Positions 56,264 through 64,000 of a stretch of 64,000 bases of DNA are shown here, in pieces. Origin of the DNA: Pseudonocardia sp. MH-G8 (lineage in GTDB: Bacteria; Actinomycetota; Actinomycetes; Mycobacteriales; Pseudonocardiaceae); assembly GCF_002262885.1 (NCBI RefSeq), contig NZ_NKYF01000012.1, positions 62,001 through 126,000 of the forward strand. Reading direction: 5' to 3'. The number at the start of each line of letters is the position of its first letter. Within the stretch, counting starts at the first letter, position 1. The notes beneath the pieces were generated by a model. It was not told where the DNA came from. It made no database searches and worked only from the letters and a program-made list of their open reading frames with translations. The translations under genes and the position numbers were made by a program.

Positions 56264-57088
56264 CTATTTCAGTCCGGAGCGGACGAAACCGTCGACGATG
56301 CGTCGCTGCAGGACCAGATACAGCAGGAGCACGGGCAGGCAGGCCAGACCCGCGGTCGCCATCAGCGGGCCCCAGTCGTTGCCCTCGGTCCCCATGAAAC
56401 TGCGCAGTCCCAGCTGCAGCACCGCGTTCGAGCGCTGCATCACCAGCGCGGGCCAGAAGTACTCGTTCCACGCGTTGATGAACAGCAGCACACCCAGGGC
56501 GGCCAGGGCGGGCCCGAGGTTGGGCACGACCACGGTCCACAGCGTGGACCAGGAGCCGCGCCCGTCCATCCGGGCGGCCTCCAGCAGCTCGCGGGGCACG
56601 CTGCGGACGTGCTGGCGCAGCATGATCACTGCCAGCGCCGAGCACAGGTTGGGCAGCACCACGCCCGCGACGGTGTTGAGGGTGCCCAGCTGGTTGAGCA
56701 GCACGTAATTGGGCAGCATCGTGACCTGGAACGGCACCAGCCACGTCGCCACGAACAGCAGGTACAGCGCGCCGGAGAAGCGGAACTGCCATGCCGCGAA
56801 GGCGTAGCCGGCGAACAGGCCGGTCAGCAGCTGCCCGAGCGCGATCATCGCCGCCATCACCGTGGTGTTGAGCAGCAGCCGCGGCACGTCGGCGGCGGTC
56901 CAGGCCTCGACGTAGCTGACCACCGACAGCGGCCACGGGAACGGGGTGAGCGAGTAGACGTCCTCCGGCGCGCGCAGCGAGGTGGCGTAGAGCCAGTAGA
57001 TCGGCACGACGCACGCCAGGCCGAGCGCCCCGAGGACGAGGTGGGCGACCAGGGGGCGGGACCGCTCGCCCACGGGGTCAGGAGTCAT
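56264..57088 (-). CDS. Carbohydrate-type ABC permease, UgpE/MalG family
   Basis: A 274-aa permease with six membrane segments. The EAA loop LLEAARMDGRGSWSTLWTVVVPNLGP is intact, and NAWNEYFWPALVM is typical of the MalG side. It pairs with the UgpA-type permease, whose stop overlaps this start by 11 bp. It is the last gene of a five-gene operon. Confidence 0.9.
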   Translation of the reverse strand: MTPDPVGERSRPLVAHLVLGALGLACVVPIYWLYATSLRAPEDVYSLTPFPWPLSVVSYVEAWTAADVPRLLLNTTVMAAMIALGQLLTGLFAGYAFAAWQFRFSGALYLLFVATWLVPFQVTMLPNYVLLNQLGTLNTVAGVVLPNLCSALAVIMLRQHVRSVPRELLEAARMDGRGSWSTLWTVVVPNLGPALAALGVLLFINAWNEYFWPALVMQRSNAVLQLGLRSFMGTEGNDWGPLMATAGLACLPVLLLYLVLQRRIVDGFVRSGLK

Positions 57089-58046
57089 GGAAGGAGAGCC
57101 GATCGGTGAGCCGGACGAGTGCCAGTGCGACCACCCCGAAGCCGAGGAAGAAGATCATTCCGGCCGCGGCGCCGAGGCCGGCGTCGAACGAGCCGAAGGC
57201 GTAGTCCCACAGCAGGTAGTAGACGTTGGTGGTCGCGTTCGACGGTCCGCCGTCGGTGAGCGTGTTCACCAGCGGGAAACTCCACTGGGCAGCCAACAGC
57301 AGCGTCATGAGTAGCAGGAAGGACAGGGTGGGCGACAGCAGCGGCACCGTGATCCACCGGGTCGTCTGCCAGCGGGTGGCACCGTCGAGCGACGCGGCGG
57401 CGCTGTACTCCCCGTCGATCCCGGTCAGCCCGGCCGCCACCACGAGGGTGGCGAAGCCGAGCACGTGCCAACCGGTGATCACGATGATCGCCACCTGGGC
57501 CGGCCCCGGCTCCTGCAGCCAGTTGGTGGTGGTGCCCAGCACCTGGTTCACCAGCCCGCCGCGCGGGTCGAGCATCCACTGCCACACCGCGGCACCGGCC
57601 ACCGGCGCCACCAGCATCGGCGCGAAGACCAGCGCCTGGTAGACCGTCGCCGCCCGGCCGCGCACGCGCCGCGCGAGCAGCCCGACGACCACCGGGGCCA
57701 CCAGCGTGAACGGCAGCAGCCCCAGGATGAGGACGAGGGTGCGGCCGATCGACGCCGCGAAGTCCGGGAGCACGAACAGCCGGACGTAGTTGTCGAACCC
57801 GACCGGCTCGGCGGGGCTCGTGGGCAGCAGGTTCCAGGAGTAGAACGACAGCTCCGCGGTCTCCACGAGCGGCCGGTAGACCCACACCACGAGCAGTGCA
57901 AGCCCGGGCGCGAGGAACAGGTACGGGGGAGCGGCGCGGGCCAGCCGCCGCAGGCGGGGCACGGCGACGGCGGCCGGTGCGCCAGGCTGCGCGGGTGGGG
58001 GCACCTCGACGAACGCCGGCGCGGCGACCGTCGTGGACGCGGTCAC
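57078..58046 (-). CDS. Carbohydrate-type ABC permease, UgpA/MalF family
   Basis: A 322-aa permease. A Pro/Ala-rich N-terminus leads into PPYLFLAPGLALLVVWVYRPLVETAELSFY, the usual first membrane segment, and the EAA loop YSAAASLDGATRWQTTRWITVPLL follows. The GTG at 58046 overlaps the phosphoesterase stop by four bases. Together with the UgpE-type subunit it forms the membrane channel. Confidence 0.9.
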   Translation of the reverse strand: MTASTTVAAPAFVEVPPPAQPGAPAAVAVPRLRRLARAAPPYLFLAPGLALLVVWVYRPLVETAELSFYSWNLLPTSPAEPVGFDNYVRLFVLPDFAASIGRTLVLILGLLPFTLVAPVVVGLLARRVRGRAATVYQALVFAPMLVAPVAGAAVWQWMLDPRGGLVNQVLGTTTNWLQEPGPAQVAIIVITGWHVLGFATLVVAAGLTGIDGEYSAAASLDGATRWQTTRWITVPLLSPTLSFLLLMTLLLAAQWSFPLVNTLTDGGPSNATTNVYYLLWDYAFGSFDAGLGAAAGMIFFLGFGVVALALVRLTDRLSFHDS

Positions 58047-58858
58047 GGCGCCGGGATCCGTTCGCGCATCCACGCCACCCGTTCCGCGGCGTCGACGTCG
58101 TACACCGGCTCGCCGTCGAGCGGGACGGCCGTGGCGACCACGGTGCCCTCGACGAGGTCGACCCGGCTGATCGCGGGTCCGGAGACCCCGCGCAGGCGCC
58201 CGGCGGGCGGTAGGGCGTCGACGCGGTAGATCAGCGCGGGGGCGATCCAGACCGGGATGCCTGCCAGCGCGCCCGCGCCCGCGTAGTGCGCGTGGCCGCA
58301 GACGATCATCCGGACGTCGCTGCCCGCCAGCACCTCCGCCAACTTCTCGGTGCCACGCAGGCGCAGCAGGTCGACCGAGGGCACGGGCGAGGGCAGCGGC
58401 GGGTGGTGCAGCAGCAGCACGGTGCCCTCGGGTGCGGGCTCGGCCAGCTCGGCACGCAGCCGGTCGAGCTGGCCGGGGTCGAGCTCGCCGTGGTGGTGGC
58501 CGGGCACGGTGCTGTCGAGCACCGCGATCCGCAGGCCGCCCACGCGGGTCGTGGTGTCCCAGGGCTCCCCGGGCTCCCCGCTCGTCCCGAGCGCGGCGCG
58601 GAAGGCGCCGCGCTCGTCGTGGTTGCCCATGACCGGGACCACCGGGATCCCGAGCCGGGCCGCCACCGGGTCGACGACCTCGCGCAGCAGGCGGTAGGCG
58701 CCGGGTTCGCCGTCGGCGGCGAGGTCGCCGGGGAGCAGCAGCGCGTCCGGCCGGGCGCCCGCCTCCACCACCGCGAGCGCGGCGCGCAGCGCGTCCGCCG
58801 AGGCGGGCTCCGCGGTGAGGTGGCTGTCGGAGACGACGGCGAGGAAGCGGGCGGTCAC
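58043..58858 (-). CDS. Calcineurin-like metallophosphoesterase (CpdA/GpdQ type)
   Basis: A 271-aa binuclear phosphodiesterase with the five blocks SDSHL, LLPGDLAADG, VMGNHDE, LLHHPP and VCGHAHYAG. The class III family includes cAMP phosphodiesterase CpdA and the glycerophosphodiesterase GpdQ. Being locked by 4-bp overlaps between the binding-protein and permease genes of a Ugp-like importer, it most likely cleaves an imported glycerophosphodiester, taking the place that UgpQ has in E. coli. No signal peptide, so it acts in the cytoplasm. Confidence 0.88.
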   Translation of the reverse strand: MTARFLAVVSDSHLTAEPASADALRAALAVVEAGARPDALLLPGDLAADGEPGAYRLLREVVDPVAARLGIPVVPVMGNHDERGAFRAALGTSGEPGEPWDTTTRVGGLRIAVLDSTVPGHHHGELDPGQLDRLRAELAEPAPEGTVLLLHHPPLPSPVPSVDLLRLRGTEKLAEVLAGSDVRMIVCGHAHYAGAGALAGIPVWIAPALIYRVDALPPAGRLRGVSGPAISRVDLVEGTVVATAVPLDGEPVYDVDAAERVAWMRERIPAP

Positions 58859-60231
58859 CGGTCACCGCCTGCGGGAACGAGGGCCTGGCCGCGCTCGGCG
58901 GCCGCGCCGAGCGTCGCCTGCGGGTCGGCGCCCTGCAGCACGGCCTCCTCGACGGCGTCCATCATCCCGTCGCGGATCTGCAGGTAGTCGTCGCCGGGGA
59001 AGGAGACCCACGGCTCCATCCGCTCGAGCTGGTCGATGTTGATCGCGGTCGTCGGGTTGGCCGCCGCCCATCCCTGCAGCGTGGCGGGGTCGTCGACCAG
59101 GCCGGTGCGCAGCGGCAGGTAGCCGATGTTCTGCGCGATCTCGGTGAACGCGGCGTCGCTGGTGAGGAACTCGATGAGCTCCCAGCCCGCGCGCTGCCGC
59201 GCAGGGTCGTCGGACAGCACGTACAGGGCGGCACCGGAGTTGGTCGGCACGGCCGGGGCGTCGCCGAACGACGGGGTCGCGGCGCCGCGCAGCTCCCAGC
59301 CCGCACCCTGCGCGCCGCGGCCGAACGTGCCCTGCATCGAGCTCGACTCGAGGATCATCGCGAGGTCGCCGCGGGCGAAGGCCTCGACCGCCTGCTGCTG
59401 GCTGAACTTGGGGCTCGCCCCGGTGGCGACCATGTCGGCGAGCACGGACACGGCCTCGACGGCGGGCGGCTCGGCGTAGAGCAGGGTGGTGCGGTCCTCC
59501 GACAGCACCCGCCCGCCGTTCGAGCGGATGATGCTCTGCAGGCACCAGTCCTTCGCCACGGTGGTGACGCAGTCGGCGTAGGCACCCTCCTTGCCGGTGG
59601 TGGCCTTGATCTGCCGGGCGGCCGCGGCCACCTCCGCCCACGTGGCCGGGGGCCGCGCCGGGTCGAGCCCGGCCGCGGCGAACAGGGTGGCGTTGTAGTA
59701 GAGCACCGGGGTGGACAGCACGAACGGCACGCCGTAGGTCGTGCCCTCCAGCGTGGCGAGCCGGGCGGCGGCAGGCGCGTACGGGTGCGTACCGGCGAAG
59801 TTCTGCGCGACGTCGTCGCCGAAGAGGTCCTCGAGCGGCTCGGCCCCCAGCTGGCCCACCGTGAACCCCAGGTCGGAGAACCCGAGCTGCACGACGTCGG
59901 GGGCGTTGCCGGTGGCGGCCTGGGTCTGCACGCTCGAGACGGCGTCGGCCGCCGGGTTGGAGCTCGTGCCCTGCGGCTTCTGCGCGGTCACGGTGATGTT
60001 CGGGTGCTCGGCGTGGAACCGGTCGAGCAGCGCGGTGAACGTCTCGGACCAGGCGCCCGCCTGGCCGAAGTTGTAGCTCTCGAAGGTGATCGCCACCTGC
60101 TGGTCGGGTGTCAGCTCCGGGGCCGGCTGCGCGGGTGCCGGCTCGGCCGTCGGCGCCGAGCCGCCGACGCCGCACCCGGCGAGCAGGACGGCGGCGGTGG
60201 CCAGCAGGGCGGGTACTCGGGGGATGGGCAC
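58855..60231 (-). CDS. Solute-binding lipoprotein, UgpB-like (SBP family 1)
   Basis: A 458-aa extracellular binding protein with lipobox VLLAGC (Cys20). The mature part shows family-1 features: ITFESYNFGQAGAWSETFTALLDRFHAEHPNI, APDVVQLGFSDL, and YGVPFVLSTPVLYYNATLF, which resembles UgpB (glycerol-3-phosphate). AGGAG lies 8 nt before the GTG. The gene follows the ATPase gene by 24 bp and is the second gene of the operon. Confidence 0.9.
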   Translation of the reverse strand: MPIPRVPALLATAAVLLAGCGVGGSAPTAEPAPAQPAPELTPDQQVAITFESYNFGQAGAWSETFTALLDRFHAEHPNITVTAQKPQGTSSNPAADAVSSVQTQAATGNAPDVVQLGFSDLGFTVGQLGAEPLEDLFGDDVAQNFAGTHPYAPAAARLATLEGTTYGVPFVLSTPVLYYNATLFAAAGLDPARPPATWAEVAAAARQIKATTGKEGAYADCVTTVAKDWCLQSIIRSNGGRVLSEDRTTLLYAEPPAVEAVSVLADMVATGASPKFSQQQAVEAFARGDLAMILESSSMQGTFGRGAQGAGWELRGAATPSFGDAPAVPTNSGAALYVLSDDPARQRAGWELIEFLTSDAAFTEIAQNIGYLPLRTGLVDDPATLQGWAAANPTTAINIDQLERMEPWVSFPGDDYLQIRDGMMDAVEEAVLQGADPQATLGAAAERGQALVPAGGDR

Positions 60232-60255
60232 GGGGGCGCTCCTGTCGAGAAGGGG

Positions 60256-61386
<1,131 letters not shown>

Positions 61387-61691
61387 CGGTGATCCTCCTG
61401 GGGGCGTCGGGACGGCGTGCGCGCACAGGCCAGCAGCCGAGGGTGTCGCGCGGGTGAACACACTCGGCGCGACCGCCACACAGCGCTCTCGCCACCACTG
61501 CTGACATCCCTGGTGACCAGGCACGATCGGAGTTCCGGTGCGGACGATCGGACCTGTGCGTTGAGGACGACCGCCGCCGGCGCAACCACGAGACCCGGCG
61601 ACCGGCGGTCACGCAGCGTTCGCCTCGCGCATGCCTGGGGGACGACGACGTGGCTTACCGTCTGCTGGTACTCCTGGAGGCGAGCGAGACG
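61387..61691. other. Divergent intergenic region, Ugp-like operon / LysR gene
   Basis: No gene was found in these 305 bp. ACGATCGGA occurs twice as a direct repeat (61523-61531 and 61544-61552), spaced 21 bp start to start, two helical turns, which suits a dimeric regulator. Both promoters must lie here; no clear -35/-10 pair was picked out. Confidence 0.5.
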
Positions 61692-62588
61692 GTGGAATTC
61701 CGCTACCTGCGTTCCTTCCTCGCGATCGCCGAGGAACTGCACTTCGGGCGGGCGGCGCAGCGGCTGCACCTGGCGCAGCCTTCGCTGAGCCAGCAGTTGC
61801 AGCGCCTCGAGCGCGAGGTGGGGGTGGAGCTGGTTCGTCGCAGCTCCCACCAGGTGCGGCTCACCCCGGCGGGCGAGGTCTTCCGCGACGAGGCCGAGAA
61901 GCTGGTCGAGCGCATGGACCGGGCAGTCGCCGCGACGCGTGCCGTCGCGACCGGCCGGGCCGGCATGCTCAGCATCGGCTTCAACTTCCCCGCAGGTCAG
62001 GAACTGCTGCCCGCCGCGCTGGCTCGCCTCGACGCCGAGCACCCCCGGGTGCAGACGCAGCTGTGGGAGCGGCGGACCGGACCCCAACTGGAGGGCGTGC
62101 TCGACGGCGAGCTGGACGTCGCGTTCGTCTACGGCAGCCCCGCGAGCCCCCAGCTGCGTTCCAAGGAGCTGATGCGCGTGCCGATCGTCGCGGTGGTGGG
62201 CGAGCAGCATCCATGGGCCGGCCGGGAGGCCCTGCCGGTACGGATGCTGGAGGGCCAGCCGTGCCTGCTGTTCCGTCGTGAGCAGAGCCCCGCGATGCAC
62301 GATGCGATCACCGGCGCGGCCGAGCGGGCCGGCATCAAGCTCACGATCGCGGGCGAGGTCGACGACCCGGTGGCGACGGGGGTGCTCGTGTCGGCGCGGC
62401 AGGTGATCGGCTTCAGCTCGGCGTCCCGCGCCGCCCGCGCGACCGCGCAGGGGCTGGTCGCGGTGCCCCTCACCGCGCCGGCCCCGATGCTTGCCGTGCA
62501 CGTCGTCTGGCGGGCCGAGGACCGCAGCCCACTCGTCGACGCTCTGCTCACCGCGCTGGAACCGGCGGGTCGACAGCTCCGTCCCTGA
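61692..62588 (+). CDS. LysR-family regulator
   Basis: A 298-aa LysR protein with the N-terminal HTH at once (EFRYLRSFLAIAEELHFGRAAQRLHLAQPSLSQQLQRLEREVG) and a periplasmic-binding-like effector domain (LSIGFNFPAGQELLPAAL ...). The opening resembles the BenM/CatM/AlsR group. The GTG at 61692 gives the standard start; a longer frame begins at 61650. It is divergent from the Ugp-like operon and is a candidate regulator of it, though LysR control of such importers is not usual. Confidence 0.88.
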   Translation: MEFRYLRSFLAIAEELHFGRAAQRLHLAQPSLSQQLQRLEREVGVELVRRSSHQVRLTPAGEVFRDEAEKLVERMDRAVAATRAVATGRAGMLSIGFNFPAGQELLPAALARLDAEHPRVQTQLWERRTGPQLEGVLDGELDVAFVYGSPASPQLRSKELMRVPIVAVVGEQHPWAGREALPVRMLEGQPCLLFRREQSPAMHDAITGAAERAGIKLTIAGEVDDPVATGVLVSARQVIGFSSASRAARATAQGLVAVPLTAPAPMLAVHVVWRAEDRSPLVDALLTALEPAGRQLRP

Positions 62589-62642
62589 TCACTCGCTCGG
62601 ACGGCTACCAGACCGCTACCACCGCGCGTTCGCCAGGCGTTC

Positions 62643-62699
62643 CTGATCGTCCAGCAGCTATCCCGCCCTGGAGTCCCCGCATTCCTGCTGAACGATCAG
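62643..62699. terminator. Inverted repeat between convergent LysR and lipase genes
   Basis: CTGATCGTCCAGCAG (62643-62657) and CTGCTGAACGATCAG (62685-62699) pair at 14 of 15 positions with a 27-nt loop. It lies midway in the 151-bp gap and probably ends transcription from both sides. Confidence 0.55.
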
Positions 62700-62739
62700 C
62701 ACGCCGCGGAGAACGTGCTCGCGCACCTGCCGCGACCGG

Positions 62740-63936
62740 TCAGCGGCTGAACTCCAGGGCGACCTGCGGGACCGCCGCGCGCACACTGCCGTTGTGATCG
62801 ACCGCGCCGACGTCGGTCAGCTGCTGCTCGGCGCCCTGGGCGGCCAACTGCCGCCGGCAGTGCTCGGCGTGAGCGAAGCCGACGTCCCGGTCGCCCGCGG
62901 CGTGGAACACGTGCACGGGTACCTCGGGCCGCCAGTCGCACGTGGTGTCCAGCGGCCGCAACCTTTCCTGCAGCACACCTGTCGGATTGCGCACCTGGCC
63001 GAGGAACTGCTCGGTGAACACGTCCGCGGCCGCCGGCGGCAGCGCCGACGCGATCTCCTGCGTCTTGTGGTCGCCGTCGAACAGGACATCCACCTGCGCG
63101 GCGTACGGCTCGCGGAACGCCTGGCCCGGCGAGTCGTACAGGCCGTACATGCGGTCCCACGTGGTCGTGAAGTAGGCGAGGTAGAGCGAAGCATTCGCGA
63201 TCTTGTCCGCCGCGGCGTCGGCCTCGAACGTGCTCAGGTGGAACGGCCCCGCGATCGGCGCGAGCCCGCCCAGCGAGAACGCCGGATCGGCGCCCTCCTG
63301 CAGGGCACGGCCGAACATCATGGCGGCGGGGCCGCCTTGGGAGAAACCGCTGACCCGTACGCGCTCGTCGAACGTCCGTCCCTGGTCGCTCGCCACCTCC
63401 TCGGCGGCCCGCAACGCGTCCAGCGCGGCGGAGACGGTGGCTTCGGGGTGCCCGTACGGGTGGGCGCCCGGCCCTTCTCCGAGCCCGAGGTAGTCCGGTG
63501 CGGACACGGCCTGCCCGGTGGTGGCGAACAGCAGCGCCACCGCCCGGTCGGTGGACTGCTCCTTCATCGAGGCGACGTCACCCCGGTAGACGGTGGTGCC
63601 GTGGAGCCAGGTCACCACGCCGAGATCACTCCGCTCGTTCCGGGGAAAGGCGACCAGCTGGCCGGCCGTGGTCGGTTCGCCGTGTGTGCCGATGGTCCGG
63701 TAGACCACGCGCTGCGCACTCACGCCGAACCGGACCTGCGCCGCGTCGATCCCGGCCGCCTGCAGGCGGGTCCTCACCTCGTCCGCCGCGAGATCGGCCA
63801 CGGGCACCGACGACACCACACTGCCGCGGCCCGGATCGGCCACCGTTTCGGGCTGGCCCGTGCCGCAGGCCGCGGTGAGACCCACGGCAGCGATGGCTCC
63901 GATCCGCGCGAACTTCTTGAGGTGCTCGAGTTTCAC
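62740..63936 (-). CDS. Secreted lipase-like lipoprotein (LIP family)
   Basis: A 398-aa alpha/beta hydrolase with a signal peptide and lipobox LTAAC (Cys24). The nucleophile elbow is GFSQGGPAAM, and WLHGTTVYRGD and SAPDYLGLGEGPGAHPYG are typical of the secretory-lipase family, whose actinobacterial members split triacylglycerols or esters outside the cell. VHVFHAAGDRDVGFAHAEHC and VDHNGS would supply the catalytic Asp and His. GTG start with only a weak ribosome site. Its upstream region reaches the window end. Confidence 0.88.
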   Translation of the reverse strand: MKLEHLKKFARIGAIAAVGLTAACGTGQPETVADPGRGSVVSSVPVADLAADEVRTRLQAAGIDAAQVRFGVSAQRVVYRTIGTHGEPTTAGQLVAFPRNERSDLGVVTWLHGTTVYRGDVASMKEQSTDRAVALLFATTGQAVSAPDYLGLGEGPGAHPYGHPEATVSAALDALRAAEEVASDQGRTFDERVRVSGFSQGGPAAMMFGRALQEGADPAFSLGGLAPIAGPFHLSTFEADAAADKIANASLYLAYFTTTWDRMYGLYDSPGQAFREPYAAQVDVLFDGDHKTQEIASALPPAAADVFTEQFLGQVRNPTGVLQERLRPLDTTCDWRPEVPVHVFHAAGDRDVGFAHAEHCRRQLAAQGAEQQLTDVGAVDHNGSVRAAVPQVALEFSR

Positions 63937-64000
63937 CTGATCATCTTTGAGTCGCCGGGCACCGGGATCGATCAGGCGAACCCCCGGGAGCCCACTGCGG

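Overview
The window is 64 kb of very GC-rich DNA with many GTG starts, chains of 4-base stop/start overlaps, and families typical of Actinobacteria (DUF574 methyltransferase, DUF3040 membrane protein, a Cys leader peptide). A member of the Pseudonocardiales such as Pseudonocardia is my best guess. There is no rRNA or other marker gene to confirm the genus. No rRNA, tRNA, CRISPR array, insertion sequence or prophage was seen. It reads as a catabolic and regulatory stretch of chromosome.

Layout. 2-3202: 3' part of a molybdopterin oxidoreductase fused to a ferredoxin-reductase/[2Fe-2S] tail. 3217-11510 (minus): one tightly overlapped operon. It runs from an XRE-TetR regulator through a dehydrocarnitine cleavage enzyme, carnitine dehydrogenase and thioesterase to a dipeptide-type ABC importer, which together suggest carnitine uptake and conversion to glycine betaine. 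11623-12745: small membrane protein and an SDR. 12819-16418: PaoABC-like molybdo-flavo-iron-sulfur dehydrogenase with a divergent TetR gene. 17182-20510: FAD/NAD(P) protein divergent from an SsuD-like monooxygenase that has a cysteine-type leader peptide. 20598-21422: DUF574 methyltransferase.

21526-32124 is the most striking block: asparaginase, IclR regulator, ornithine-cyclodeaminase-family enzyme, dihydroorotase, MmgE/PrpD protein, class 1B dihydroorotate dehydrogenase, MFS carrier, an unknown protein, an N-carbamoyl-amino-acid hydrolase and a PyrK-type electron-transfer subunit. Together these could import orotate and degrade it through dihydroorotate and N-carbamoyl-aspartate to aspartate. 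Two nearly identical IclR-type operators sit at the same place behind two matching promoters, tying the two + strand units together.

32031-33894: Bcr/CflA efflux pump with divergent MarR. 34280-37515: PASTA-like lipoprotein, small acetyltransferase, slipin with a 53-aa upstream gene, D-amino-acid dehydrogenase-like flavoprotein. 37917-40633: GreA-like factor, PRC-barrel-like protein and PucR-type regulator, with a repeated 17-bp palindrome between them. 40652-44068: MarR with tandem operators (also found before the slipin unit), DUF3040, tandem universal stress protein, glutamate dehydrogenase. 44161-49991: acetyltransferase, SDR, TetR, SGNH hydrolase, type-B carboxylesterase, XRE regulator. 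49957-53864: GntR/FCD regulator, IlvD/Edd-family dehydratase and MHS-type carrier, a likely sugar-acid uptake and dehydration unit. 53710-56194: GtrA protein, FabH-like synthase, toxin-antitoxin pair. 56264-61386: Ugp-like ABC importer carrying a metallophosphoesterase in the same operon. 61692-63936: LysR regulator and secreted lipase-like lipoprotein.
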